From NCBI GenBank assembly GCA_001465935.1, contig LNKV01000020.1, positions 1,061,252 to 1,125,251 on the forward strand: 64,000 bases of DNA, given 5' to 3'. The translations under genes and the position numbers were made by a program. Positions 24,726 to 37,700 of this stretch are shown here, one piece after another; position 1 is the stretch's first letter, and each line of letters opens with the position of its first letter. Source of the DNA: Clarireedia homoeocarpa (lineage: Eukaryota; Ascomycota; Leotiomycetes; Helotiales; Rutstroemiaceae). The notes under the pieces were generated by a model. That model was not told the DNA's origin. It searched no databases and saw nothing but the letters and a program-made list of their open reading frames with translations.

Positions 24726-25712
24726 ATGTTCAAGTGTTCAACCCGATGGTTATACTCGTATACCAGAAATGTCAGCCCCACGCCTGCACGGGTTTCTAGC
24801 AGGCGGTTGACCACAATACTGCCACCACTGAACGATTCTCCAGCCCTGCCTCATCTCAAAATCCCCTCGTCAAGGCTTTGCTACCATTGGGATACCTTAC
24901 CTCCCACAGAGTCCCAACTCTCGCATGCGAAACAATTTTTCGAAAGAGAGCCCCCGAAATTCTTATGGTCTGCTCCTAAGTTTCACTCCATGGCGTTCGG
25001 AGATAGTCCTGAAGTTTGTTTTCTAGGACGGTCGAATGTTGGAAAATCTTCTATCTTGAACGCTCTGCTGGGGGCCAGCATGGCGCACACTAGTTCAAAA
25101 CCGGGCCGTACGAAGGCTATGAATGCATTTGCAGTGGGAGGTTCTGAGCAATACAGCAACAACCGGCTGGTGGTTGTAGATATGCCGGGATATGGAAAGG
25201 GTGGTCACTCCGACTGGGGTGTTGAAATTATCAAATATATTGATAAAAGGAAGCAGTTGAAAAGGGCTTTTTTACTTATTGATGCAGAGCATGGGCCCAA
25301 AGGTTCTGATCTTGCCATGATAAATTTGTTCAATCAGCACAAGGTTCCATTCCAAGTGATTTTGTCAAAAATCGACAAGATCTTGTCAAATTCAAACTCG
25401 AAGAGGGTTCCATCTGCGCATGAATTCAGCCACCGTCTCGAGCATCTAGACAAGGTCCTGGAGTCTACCAAAAACTTCCTGCAGGGAGACATAGAGCTTG
25501 ACGAGGGTCATATGGTTGGAGAGATAATATCGTGTAGCTCGCAGTCAAGTTTGGTGGGCAGAAGACTGGGAATTGACGCTGTCAGATTTGCTATGCTTCG
25601 AGCCGCAGGTTTGCACTTCCAACCAGAAGTTAAGCTTGCACCTGCGGTTGAGATTGTTCCTCATGAAGACATATTCCGCATTCAACGCAAATCAAACAAC
25701 GCAGGCTCATGA
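24726..25712 (+). CDS. EngB/YihA-type GTPase, mitochondrial (Mrx8-like)
   Basis: Single exon, 328 residues. An N-terminal ~75-residue extension rich in Arg/Ser/Thr (CSTRWLYSYTRNVSP, SSRRLTT) looks like a mitochondrial presequence. The G domain shows GRSNVGKSS (G1), KPGRTK (G2 region), DMPGYG (G3), LSKIDK (G4, replacing TKxD) and SCSSQS (G5). These are the EngB order and spacing. Bacterial EngB assists large-subunit ribosome assembly; yeast Mrx8 is mitochondrial, so a role in mitoribosome assembly or mitochondrial translation is inferred. It is divergent from FMC1. Confidence 0.9.
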   Translation: MFKCSTRWLYSYTRNVSPTPARVSSRRLTTILPPLNDSPALPHLKIPSSRLCYHWDTLPPTESQLSHAKQFFEREPPKFLWSAPKFHSMAFGDSPEVCFLGRSNVGKSSILNALLGASMAHTSSKPGRTKAMNAFAVGGSEQYSNNRLVVVDMPGYGKGGHSDWGVEIIKYIDKRKQLKRAFLLIDAEHGPKGSDLAMINLFNQHKVPFQVILSKIDKILSNSNSKRVPSAHEFSHRLEHLDKVLESTKNFLQGDIELDEGHMVGEIISCSSQSSLVGRRLGIDAVRFAMLRAAGLHFQPEVKLAPAVEIVPHEDIFRIQRKSNNAGS

Positions 25713-26914
25713 CAGATCATCGACGCACTTTCTAAGCCGGCTCAAGGTTGCATGAGGTCGTGGACTCGATCGCTGGCCGAGCCTAGCCAAGGGGGAGTTA
25801 ATTGTAAGGCAAATACACAGTGCACGAATTACACTCCCGAGCCTTGAGGAACCCTTTTCCAAATTTATTAGGATTTTTTGAAAAGGGTCAAAAGGAGAGC
25901 CAGACGCTCTTCGGCTTGAGACAACTGAATTTGGTCCGCAGATCCAAAAATATGGGGAAGTCCTATCTTCACACTACTGTACTGTGAAACTCCTCATTTC
26001 TACTATGTACGAAGCATGGAAGAGCCGATATAATACGGAACTAAATATGTATAATACTGTGGAAACCCGACGGTAGCCCAATTATAACCCAATTATAACT
26101 CAGATGTACCTGAATGAGAGTTACATCACATGATGACAGGCTTCCCGAGGTCATTGCAGGCGCAGCTGCAGGTGCAGATGAAATAGAAGCGAAATAGCCA
26201 ATCCTGTTTGTTCTCCTTATGACATACAGTAACAGAGTTCTATTGCTCGTTACAGACTCCGGAGACATCAATGAGCGTTCGAAATTGGGGGGAATATTTC
26301 TTTGTACAGCAAGGGAAAGTACGGAGAAGCCAACAGCAACAGGGGCAGGAGCAGGGTCGAGAGTTCACAGCCGCTAATCGTCATAATACTTGTACTGCAT
26401 AGAAAGTCCCAATAACTAACGTAACCTGCGGCCCAGCATACCTAATCATTATTCCAACTTTTTAATGTTAGTCACTTGATTTTAATTGTCGCATACCGCA
26501 TCAGAGAATAATATGCTTAATTCCACACTATTGTTTTGAAACGTTACAAACACCTCCTCGAGAGCCATTCCCACTGCAAAGGAATCCTCAAGAGGACTGC
26601 AAGACTGCGAGACTACCTTCTACCTACAAAAGTACGTATCGCCATCGGGCATTGAGATTGCGGGGCCCAACGCAGCAGACATAGCCTATTCTCTCGTTCT
26701 AGCACCCGGAACCTACCAAGCGATCAACTTACCATAGCGAGCATACCTTACCAGTTTATACCATTTGCCCTCTTGCTATCAACCATAGTTGCGTGAACAA
26801 CGACGGGCCTTCTTCATCGTCGCATTGTGGCTGAGAAGCTACTGAGTTTCACGATCGCATATCTGTCTTCGCCAATCGTTTGGTGTCGGATTCAGGAGAG
26901 ATAAAGTCGCAATC
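25713..26914. other. Intergenic spacer, epsin promoter side
   Basis: AT-rich spacer after the EngB gene and before epsin. No convincing gene or structured RNA is seen. The last few hundred bases before 26915 are C/T-rich as in fungal 5' leaders. Confidence 0.5.
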
Positions 26915-28815
26915 ATGTCGAAAGTCGTACGCAGCGTGAAGAACATTACAAAAGGATATAACACTGTCCAAATCAAGGTTCGAAATGGTATACTTGATCT
27001 GCCATCGTTTCTATCCCTTTACTGATGACTGGCAGCTACCAGCAATGATCCATGGGGCCCGGCCGGCTCAGATATGGCTGAGATAGCCCGAATGACCTTC
27101 AATTCGTATGTGCTTCATTTACAACAACAGCGATGACATGCTTACGGATATTAGGGCCGAGACCTTTTACCAGATTATGGACATGATAGACAAACGTTTG
27201 AACGACAAGGGCAAGAACTGGAGACACGTCTTGAAAGCCTTGAAAGTACTGGATTACTGCCTTCACGAGGGTTCGGAATTGGTGGTAACATGGGCACGCA
27301 AAAATCTCTACATCATCAAGACATTGAGAGAATTTCAATACATTGACGAGGACGGAAGGGATGTTGGTCAAAATGGTGGGCGGTGTCGTAATAAAATTAC
27401 GTGAAATTTTGCTAATTCTATTGATAGTTCGAGTTTCCGCCAAGGAGTTGACTTCCTTAATATTGGACGAGGACAGACTTAGAACTGAACGGGCCGATCG
27501 AAAGAACTGGAAATCCAGGGTTACCGGACTTGATGACTTTGCTGAACCATCGGATGCAGAGCCACCCCGACGACATCGTCCACAACGCGCCGATGAAGAA
27601 GATGCCGAGTACAGGTTGGCTATCGAGGCAAGCAAATACCAGGAGGAAGAAGATCGAAAGAAGCGCGAGAGCAGACATGGAGAGCCTGATGATGACGACC
27701 TTGCCAAAGCTATTAAGCTTAGCAAAGAAGAAGAAGAGTTGCGCAGGCGCGAACTAGAGGAGCAAAATGCGCACTCGCTATTCGATGACGATCCAATTCA
27801 AGTAGCGCAACCTACCGGTTTCAATCAAGGTTACCAACAACAGGGAGCTGTCGACTGGTCAGGAAACCCTATCGACCCAAGTTTACAGACACAGCCTACT
27901 GGATACTTGAATCCGTATACGACCTTTCAAACGACGCAACCCACTGGGTTTCAGAACGGATATCAGAACGGCTTTGCTCAGCAGCCAACAGCCTTCGATC
28001 AATTCTCAGCACAGCAGCAGCAGCAACAGCAGCAACAGCAGCAACAGCAGCAACAGTCTTTCATGCCGCAACTAACTGGCTTTAATCCGTACAGTCAGTT
28101 CCAGCAACAACCCCAACAGCAACAGCAATTCCAGGCTCCGCAGCAGCAACAAAGTCTTGAACCTGTAGTCCCTGCAGGAACAAATAATCCTTGGGCGACG
28201 AACAATCAGAGTCAATCACTTCAATCCCTACAACCAATGCCTACTGGTTCCAATAATCCTTTTGCGAGCTCCTTCAATCGACCTCAGACAAGTCACGCTG
28301 CATCTAAGCCAACTCTTTCAACCCTCCAAGAGCAGAAGTCGTTGTCACAATTTAACAATCACCCATCGTTCAATCCTCCTACAACATTCACACCGCCTGC
28401 GCCACAGAAAGAACTATCAGAGCACGAGGCGAGGCTCAATGCACTTCTGGCTAGTGGAGACGGAATGGATACCTTTGGTAACACGGGCAATCTCAGAATC
28501 CCAGCTCAGCACACCGCGCCGGGAACTTTTGTCAACAGTGCCGGCGCGGGTCTCGGAAGAATCCACGATCAGCAGACCGGTCATAACCCATTTCTTCAAT
28601 CTCAGTTTACCGGTATGCCACAAACAACATACAACAATACTGCATCAACTGGTGCATTCGGGAGTAGTCCATTTGGTCGACAAGTTCCTGCGGCTACTGG
28701 CCCGGCCGGTATGAATGGCGGTATGAATGGCTTCGGGCAATCAAGCAACCCATTCGGCCCCCGACAGCAACAGGGACAAAATGGTCAAGGCGGTGGAGAT
28801 TTGATACAGTTTTAA
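26915..28815 (+). CDS. Epsin (ENTH-domain endocytic adaptor, Ent1/2-like)
   Basis: Four exons (26915-26987, 27036-27105, 27131-27375, 27428-28815) give about 591 residues; the third intron starts GTGGGC, the second is only 25 nt by this model and deserves checking. The N-terminal ENTH domain is unmistakable: MSKVVRSVKNITKGYNTVQ, IMDMIDKRLNDKGKNWRHV, KNLYIIKTLREF. Two ubiquitin-interacting motifs follow (EDAEYRLAIEASKYQ and DDDLAKAIKLSKEEE), then a Gln-rich region with a CAG run near 28013-28055 and several NPF tripeptides (NNPFASS, HNPFLQS, SNPFGP) for EH-domain partners. Role: binds PI(4,5)P2 and ubiquitinated cargo and links membrane to clathrin coat in endocytosis. The domain order matches yeast Ent1/Ent2. 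Confidence 0.93.
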
Positions 28816-29778
28816 GTGAAGGTGCGCGGGGGTGATGACGACAAAGATGGAAGACGAACGTGGCGAAAATACATACAAAATATTCCTTACTTGCAATACT
28901 CGGAATTGCCTGCAGCCCTTGGATTATACAGTCCCCCTCCTTCTCAGCCATCTTTACTTGGCCGGCCGGTGCACGTGTGGATGGAGGGATGGGCTTCTTC
29001 TTTTTTCTCTACCCGTACAGTATTGCAGTTCTCCTGTCTACGCGTGCGTATTCTATTTGCGTGCATTATTGTTACAGCACAGTACAGTACCTTATTTTGC
29101 ATTGTCTTGCGTGTTGCGATACCGAGATTGTGGATCTAGTTTAGGGGGGGGGGAGCGGTTGCGGGTGCTGGTACTGGTGGGAACGGGAAGGGAAGGGAAG
29201 GGAAGGGAAAGGAAAGGGATGGATAGCGTAGGGAAAGACAGGGTAGCGCGCGCGGAAGGGAGCGGACGGGAAGGGAACACTTCTTCTTAGCTTGGTGGAG
29301 AGATACTTGGGTGAGGTTAGACTTTGGAATTAGGGGTGAATCAAATTCACGGCAATTTCAGCGACAGCGTATTTTATTCACTTTTCATTTCTTTCTCGCC
29401 CTTGGTGTGTGACCTATATGTCATTACTTGTGATAGATGGTATATGATATTGAATTGCATTGAACGTGACCAAATGTCCTATTCGTAAGATCTATTACGC
29501 CGACACCACCACCGACACCTGAACTCCAATTGCTTTCGCATGTTTTCCTGCTCCTTAAGATACACGACGGTGAAATATAGAATAGTCTCTACCTATACTT
29601 GTAGGCAGGTATTCGTTCATTCAGCGATGCCCAGACATAATCCATCACCTCCTCTCCTCAACACAATATGCTAACAAGCAAGCGACCAAGTAAGCAAGCA
29701 AGCAAGCAAGGGTATGTATGTTATTTCAAATCATCCAACCTTTTTTCTTCGTCTTTCTCGTTTGCGTGCCTCTCTTCC
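28816..29778. other. Convergent 3' spacer with G-rich repeats
   Basis: Tail-to-tail between epsin and the centrin gene. Contains a GGGAA/GGAAA purine array at about 29187-29220, preceded by a G8 run near 29144, and an AAGC tetranucleotide array at about 29689-29710. No gene is supported. Confidence 0.6.
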
Positions 29779-30721
29779 CTACCCCATACAAATCTGAATA
29801 AACTCATCCCTCCCCACACCCCCTTTCGCTTCCAAATCAAACTCCTCAATCATCGCACTCAACTCATCTTCCTCAAGCCCCTCGCCCAACTCCCGCGCAA
29901 CCCGCCGCAAATCATCAAGTGTGATCATGCCTTTGTCTTCCGTATCGAAGAGCGCAAATGCGCGCAGTATCTCATCTCGAGGATCGCGGTTCGCGATTAG
30001 CGTTGCGGCAATGGATTGGAATGCGGGAAGGGTGAGGACGAGACGTCCGGGTGGGACGTTGCTATTGTTGTTGTTTGCATTGGGGGGGCGCGATGAGGAG
30101 GCGGGGGTGTCGGGGGGTATGCCGTGGGCGGTTAGGTGTGAGAGGATCTCGGGTTTTGGGAGGTCGAAGCCGAGGGCTTTGAGGGCGACTTTGAATTCGT
30201 GGTAGTCGATTCGTTGGTCTTTGTCGTTGTCGAAGAGGCCGAACTGGGTAGTGGTTAGTTTCTGAGGTTTGTGTTCTTGGAGGGGAGATGATCTAGGGTG
30301 CGGGAGAGTAGTGCGCATGCGCAACCACCGAAAGTTCTATTTCCACTTGGAATTGCATATTCTACAAAAGCGCATAGCGCGAGAAGCAGATCTCTACAGC
30401 CTCGTTGTCGCATTTGCGATAGAGAATGCCATCGAAGTACAGAAAGGAACAAGCTATAATACATACAGCTTCGTTTATCTCTTCTCTCTGTTCATCCGAT
30501 AATGTATTCATTGGATTAGCTGCAGGCGCCCCAGCCTGTCCTTGCACTTGCGCTTCTCTTGCCAGTCGTTCCCTCTCCGCGCGCTCACGATCCAAACGCG
30601 GCTTATCTCTCAATGCGGCGGCGGGTTGTTGCGAAGCGCCAAAGTTATGCGGTGGAGCGGGAGGATGGGAGCGAAAGCCACGGTGGGGAAGGGACGATTG
30701 TGCTTGCGATGTTGATGCCAT
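29779..30721 (-). CDS. CDC31: Centrin-like EF-hand protein (Cdc31 type)
   Basis: Two exons (30721-30467 and 30243-29779, minus strand) join in phase 0 to about 239 residues. A basic, Ala/Arg/Glu-rich N-terminal tail (about 70 residues) precedes the classical centrin opening LSDEQREEINEA, then FGLFDNDKDQRIDYHEF (EF1, canonical ligands) and KVALKALGFDL. A later hand is FDTEDKGMITLDDL (EF3), and the last, FDLEAKGGVGRDEF, has substituted ligands. An Asn/Pro-rich insertion sits before PGRLVLTLPAF. Role: calcium-binding protein of the spindle pole body half-bridge, also in DNA repair and mRNA export complexes. It is larger than yeast Cdc31 because of the tail and insertion. The 223-nt intron is long for this window. 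Confidence 0.88.
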
Positions 30722-31709
30722 CGATCACTTTTGCGAAGAGAGCAATTGACGGGTAGGATACGACGAGATAGGTACTTTCAATCTGGTAAAAAAGAAAGAC
30801 TGGGCTGGGAAATTATTAATGTACTTCTAAGGGTGTAGCTTGGACGGGGAGTGAGCGATGCGACCGGGTTCGTAACTGTTCTCGAATATATTGACGCGTT
30901 TTTAGATCCCGCATGCAGCTATGGACGCGTTAAGTGACGCTCTGTTGACAAGAACAGCTCTGGGTTAGTCATCGCTCTGTTACCTTCTCGCGAAAACTCA
31001 CAATGCGTCACATGGCTGAATCATGTGACCATTGTGCCATTTTTCTGTTGCTCTCAGTAACCAACCAAATTCTGGTGATGATAGATAAGAAGATCAAAGC
31101 CTCACAATCCTCAGGTAAAGAGTCATGGTAGAGAAAGCCCACAGCTCCAGTGAACCACAGCCATACAAATTTGTTGCTCTTGCGCCGTAGTATCCGCATG
31201 AGGCAGCAGTTCCTCTTGCATTTTTGAGTATTCATTGGCTGAGCTCGAGGAATACTCAGTTCTGATTGGCTAATGAGCTCTCCAGCAGACAAAGCTGGTT
31301 GCCTTCCTAAAGGGCTCCTAGCCGAAAACCTTCTTCCACCGTAACTCGCAGTACGGAGTACGGTACTACTTTTCGAGCGCGTTTCTCTCCTACAAATTCT
31401 CTATCTATCCTCGAGGTCAACAACCACAACCCAGATCTTCTGAACCTCTTCAATTCTTTTGGCCCGGGTCTTCTTTGTTGTATTTGGTTGCTGATCTCTT
31501 TGCCATTCCTTTCGCCCTTTCTAATGTATGCGCCAGTTCATCAACACTGAGCGCAATCCTCGTCTTTTTCGCGCGTCCGTTCACCTTTTTGCGATTGTGG
31601 TCCAACGTCACCTTTGTGCAAAAAGCTGATACGAAATTTCATTCTCGGAATCTGCAACGTCTTGCAGTAACCCAGAATACATTCTATCTGCTGCCGATAA
31701 CTAATCAAG
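30722..31709. other. Divergent promoter region of centrin and Nup98-Nup96
   Basis: Head-to-head spacer between two nuclear-envelope-related genes. It contains a TACGGAGTA-type repeat at about 31351-31366 (AGTACGGAGTACGGTACT), a short palindromic sequence often scattered in fungal genomes. The last ~250 nt before the Nup98 ATG are pyrimidine-rich. No further gene is supported. Confidence 0.55.
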
Positions 31710-34700
31710 ATGTCTTTCGGGGGAGGATTTGGTTCGGGGGGCTTTGGCCAGAATAATAACAATCAGAATCGGACTGGATTTGGAGGATTTGGTGCTGCCA
31801 CCACCACCAACAATACCGGATCAGGTAGGTCAATTCTAGTCACTTTATTTACATATCTACTGCGTGGAGCCTCGAACGATTGAGATTGGCGTGCGATCAT
31901 TTCGAATTCATCGCTTACTGGAATCGTCTGTTCATCACAGTTTTCGGTTCAAGTACTCCAAGCACGGGTTTCGGTGCGAACAACAATAATACTGGTGGAG
32001 GGCTTTTCGGTGGTGGTGGTGGTGGTGGTGGAGCTACTTCTGGCTTCGGTAATCCTGGAGGTATGTCGATGCTCTGATGCGCTGGACGGTTCTGTTTAGA
32101 TCGATAGCTTGTCGTGTCTTTGATCGCTTTTGACCGCGTCTCTCGCTCTCGAATCATTCAATCTCGACACGCCGCATCACCTCCAGCCTTCCATCAAATG
32201 ATACTTCGCATTCGATCTTGCAGCGTTTTATAAGATTTAGCTATTCAACGGAATCAAGTACTGACTTACTTATCCACAGGATTTGGTGCTACTACGGGAG
32301 GATTTGGAGCAAAGCCAGGCGGATTTGGAACCACAACTGCAACAACTGGTGGTAACATGTTCGGAGGCACAGCAACAGCTGGGACAGGTGGTGCGTTTGG
32401 CGGTGGTGGATTTGGAGCAAATAATACAACCAACACAGGCTTTGGTGCTACCAATACCGGTGGTGGACTATTTGGAGCCAAACCTGGCGGCTTCGGGACC
32501 ACTACTACGACGAACACATCCAGCCCTTTTGGAGGAGGAACAGGATTTGGTGGCAACACTGGAACAGCCTTTGGTGCAGCTGCCCCTAACGATCAATGTC
32601 AGGGTACTAAGGCCGTTCCATTCTCTCCATTCATTGAAAAGGAGCCAAACAGCAGCACAAACCAACAGAATTCGTTCCAAAATATATGCTTTCAAGCTCC
32701 ATATCAGAAATTCTCACCTGAAGAGCTTCGACTAGCAGATTACGCACAAGGCTTGAGATACAACCAAAATCAAGGTGGCTCATTTGGCACAAATACCAAT
32801 TTTGGTGGAGGATTCGGTACTAATGCGCAGACAACGGGAGGATTTGGAGCTACAAATAACACCACTGGTGGAGGTCTTTTCGGCGGTGGAGCAACAAACT
32901 CTCCTTTCGGAACTAGTCAGCCAGCTACCACAGGATTCGGTGCAAACACTGCGACCGCTGGAGGTGGGTTATTTGGTGCTAAACCTGCAACTGGAGGGCT
33001 CTTTGGCGCACAACCTCAAACACAAACTACTGGAGGTCTTTTTGGCAACACAGGAACTAATAACACCACGGGAGGCTTTGGTGCAACTGGTGGCTTCGGC
33101 GCCACAAACAACACTGCCACCGGAGGACTCTTCGGCTCTACCGCCAACAACACTGCTGCTAAGCCATCTGGATTCAGTTTTGGAAACACTCAACCAGCTG
33201 CCACTACCGGGGGCTTTGGAGCGACAACGGGTGGAGGATTCGGCGCGACGAACAACAACACTGGAGGTGGGCTTTTTGGAGCTACCAACCAACAGCAAAA
33301 CACATCCTCACCATTCGGTGGAGCGCAGCAGCAACCTGCTACTACGAACGCTTTTGGTGGCTTTGGTGCCAACAACAATAATAATAACGCTCAGACTGGG
33401 ACAACCTCACTTTTCGGCAATAACGCTAACAACCAACAAAAGCCTGCAGGTGGTCTTTTTGGAGCTCCAGCAGCTACTAACACCACCGGGGGGCTTTTCG
33501 GTCAACCAGCTGCCACTAATAGCAATCCTTTCGGTGGCGCTACCAATAACACCACTGGCAGTAGTCTCTTCAACAAACCAGCGGGGACTACGTCTGGTGG
33601 TCTGTTTGGCCAATCTACCACTCAGAATAACACTGCGTCAGGTGGCCTGTTCGGCGGCTTTGGTCAAAACCAAAATAATCAAAATCAAACCCAGCAGAGC
33701 ACTGGTGGCTTGTTCGGATCTACACTAAACAACAATAATCAGGCCAAACCCTCACTTTTCGGTCAATCCACGCCGCAGGGTTCATCCCTTTTCAACAACT
33801 CTGGAAACCAGCAAGCATCAAATAGCTTGTTTGGTGGCGGTGCTTCCACTCAGCAGCAGCAGCAGCTTCAGACCCAACCTCAAAACTCGATTTTTGGTAC
33901 TGGTTCCATTTTTGGTAACTCTCAGCAAGGTCAGGCAGGTCCTCAATCATTGACCACGAGCATCAATGATAATGGGGCGTTTGGAGCTTCGTCGATGTTT
34001 GCAAATGCAGGAAATGCTGCTGTTAAGGACCCAGGGCCTATTGCAACTCCACTTTCAAGCAGCGTGAGACAAAAGAAGACCGCTGCACTTCCCATGTACA
34101 AGCTGAATAGTGCGTCGACTTCTCGCCTCAACACTCCCAACAAGACTGTCCGTGGTGGCTATGGCTTAACCTACACTCCAGGAAGCGCCTCTACCACCTC
34201 GAGCACCCCTGGGCTTTTCGGAAACAGTTTACTCAGTGGCAACCGGGCTTTGAGCAAGAGTATGTCTACTAATAGTCTTCGCCGTAGCTTCAACAGCGAG
34301 GATAGCATTTTGGCTCCCGGTGCATTCTCAGGAAGTCCTAGCCAGAGATTCGGTAATGCTGGAAGTATGAAGAAGCTTATCATCAATCGCAGCCTCCGAT
34401 CAGATCTCTTCGCCAACCCAATCACGCCTACCCCAGAACCTCCCCAAGCCACACCCAACAAGACCATCTTGAAGAAGCAAGTGTCGTTCGAACCAGGTGC
34501 TGGTGGAGAATCTAACGGCAGTGACGAAGCACCTTCCAGTCCGCTCAGCCCGGTGGATAACAACTCTAGAGCCACTACCAATGGTACACCTGAAATGCAA
34601 CAAGTCAAAAGTGGCAAAGAACTTGCTATTGTTCACGAGCATGGATCTTCACCTGTGACTTCCCCATCTCCAAGTCAAGGAGATCAACCACTAGGACAAT

Positions 34701-37700
34701 ACTGGATGAAGCCTACAAGGAAGGAGATTGAGAGTATGAATCGCATCGCTCGTCAGAAGGTCTCTGGCTTCCAAATTGGTCGCGATGGTGTCGGCTTCAT
34801 CAATTTTGATGTACCAGTGAACCTTGATGCAATCAATCTTGACGATATCTTCGACGGAATTGTTGTTCTTACTGTTAGATCCGCAGAAGTTTATCCGGAC
34901 AATGGGCCCGTTAAGAAACCTCCAATGGGCCAAGGACTCAATGTACCATCAACCATCACGTTGTATAACTCATGGCCTCGCAGCTCGAACAAGCGAGGAG
35001 ATGACAACTTGCGTCTTGCTAAGCATCTTAGAAAGTTGAAGAGTGTCCCAGACACTCAATTCGTTGAGTATGATGCTAAGTCTGGTATTTGGACTTTCAA
35101 GGTTGAGCATTACACCGTCTATGCCTTGGATTATGACGACGACGACGATGACGACGAGATGGAAAACAATGATGTCAGTGACTTTGGAAACAGTACATTG
35201 AGTGCTCCACCTGACACACCTACTCCCCGCAATCGAACTCCTAGGGTTCAAAATTTCAACGAATCTTTTGCATCATCAATGGACTTGACAGAAACTGAGT
35301 CGGACCCAGAAGACACCTTCGAATTCAGAAAACGCAAAGTTCTCCCAGGAGCCTTCAACAATCAAGAGGTATACGATGAGGAGGAGGAGGAAGACATGGA
35401 GGAGGCAACAATCAACGAAGGTGCGGAGTCTTTTTTAGATGATCGCTCCGTGGGTTCACGGTCAGAAAGCGAAGTCGAGGAGCCAATGGATCAAGACGAC
35501 GTTTTCCAAGACGATGAATCTGTCAGTTTCGTGGATCAAGAGATGGCGGGCTCTTTTCCAGTTACTGGCAACACCGCGGAGCAAACGGATGACTCGCAAG
35601 ATGATGACGACACAATGGAAGTAACGATACCAGGTTCTATTCGGAAAGCTAGGGAAAGAGCACAAAAGCTCTCAGGAACACCATCCAAACCAAAATTGTT
35701 AGCTGCAAACGACTGGGCCAGCACATTGAGGACGACTGTCAGCCCCAAAAAGCAGGATCGTGCTTTGCTCAAAAGTCTTATTGATGTCCATGGAAACGAG
35801 AAGCAGAAAACACTGGTGCCACTTGAGCCAGTGTCGCTACAACGGGATTTCTCAAACACGCATGGATTTGGCTCAATCATGGAACTTCACCATGAAATGT
35901 TCAAGCCAGCAAGCCCGATCAAAGCAGTTCTCAAGAGAGGTGATAATTTTGAGGTTTGTGCTCCTTCCTAGTTTTGATTTTGTGTACGATGAAGTAAAGG
36001 TGGATAATGGGGCCGCCAGTTGAGCCCAATCATGTATGTAGCAAAATATGTAGCAGAATGCTAAAAATTTATCTACAGAAACCTTACCACAAGAAAACGA
36101 TTTTTGGTGAAGATGAATCTACCATGTCGGACGCCGATCGTGCATTTCACGATTCTCTTAAGCCCAGCTGGGGACCGGATGGCACATTAGTCTATGCAGC
36201 TTCCTCAGACATCAAGTCCATGAGCAAGTCGAGACGAGCTCGTGAAAAGGATGGTTTGCTCACCATTCAGAAAGGTTGCATCGTATCAGAGAGTAGAGAC
36301 ATTCGTTTCGCCAAGTTTTCCAACGAGTCCTCTCCAGATGCGCTGAAGAAACACCAGGCCTTGACCATTATTCAGAACTTGGATGGGATTCCATTCGCAA
36401 CATTGCCAGATTCTTACTCATTTCTCGACTTCTTCGATAACCAAAATGCCCGTGATCCTGCCGTAGCTCATGAAAAACTGGTCTGGGAGCTTGCAAGCAT
36501 CCTTTTTGATTCAGTTAATATTCCAGCGGATCTTGAGCACATTGATAACGCGCTTGAGCGCCTGCGCAAAGACAAATTGTCGGCGTTCTGGCAGAAGCTA
36601 GTTGATCAAGCAGCTGCTCAACAGGTTGCTATGGCTAGGTCAAATGAGGAGAAGGCAATAGCCGCATTATCAGGCCACAATATCCCGGAGGCTTGTGGGC
36701 ATCTCGTGAATGGCAAGAACTTCCATTTGGCCACACTTGTTGCAATGATTGGTGGCAAGGAAAGCGTCAAGAAAGATATCCGGGAACAGCTTGCGCAGTG
36801 GCAGAAATCCAAAGTCTTAGCCGAGTTCAGTCAACCTATTCGAGCTCTTTACGAGCTCCTTGCGGGCAATGTTTGTATCTGCGACGGCGCGAAAGGAGCT
36901 CCAGAGGATCGCATTGAGTCATTTATAATCTCGAAGCGATTTGGTCTTGATTGGCGACAAGCATTTGGAATGAGACTTTGGTATGCTATCAAAACAACTG
37001 ATGATATTGATGATGCCGTCAAGAGCTTCTCTGAGGACATGGTTCAGGACAAGGAGACTTCGCGACCCCAGGCGTGGTATGTTGAACAAAGAATTCCCAA
37101 GTTATGGAAAGATAATCAAGTTGAGCAACGCGAGGATCTTCTTTGGGGCTTGTTGAAGCTGTACGCTTACGAAGATGCCGATCTTGAGGCTATCATACGG
37201 CCAGAAAACTCACAGCTATCGCCTCTGGATATGCGCCTTTCATGGCAATTGAGTCGAGCCCTCACTTCATTTTCTTCTATGGATTACCGTGAAGCAGCGG
37301 ATGAGAAGAAGGACCAAACCACTTTAGCATTTGCCGCTCAACTCAATGGGGAAGGGCATTGGTTGGATGCAATTTTCGTACTACTCCATCTGTCTGACAA
37401 GAACGCCCGTGCGAAATCTATTCAAGATCATCTTGCCCGTCATGCTGGACGCATCGGTTCCGATGATAGCCAGAGCTTTACTACTCTGGTACAAAACTTC
37501 AAAATCCCTACTTCATGGATCTGGGAAGCTAAAGCTCTCTACATGCGCAGCGTCAAGAAAGAGCCTTTAGGAGAAGTCGAGTGTTTAATCAAAGCCGGTC
37601 TCTTCGATGAGGCGCATCGTACATTTGCCAGAGAAGTCGCGCCAAAAACAATCATCGAGTATGATTACAGTACTCTTCGTAGCCTTCTCGCTGATTTCGA

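Noticed and set aside
32283..33728. Long alternative-frame ORFs across the FG-repeat region
   Set aside because: Repetitive codon structure of the FG domain opens other frames; only the Nup98 frame joins the GLEBS and autoproteolytic domains.
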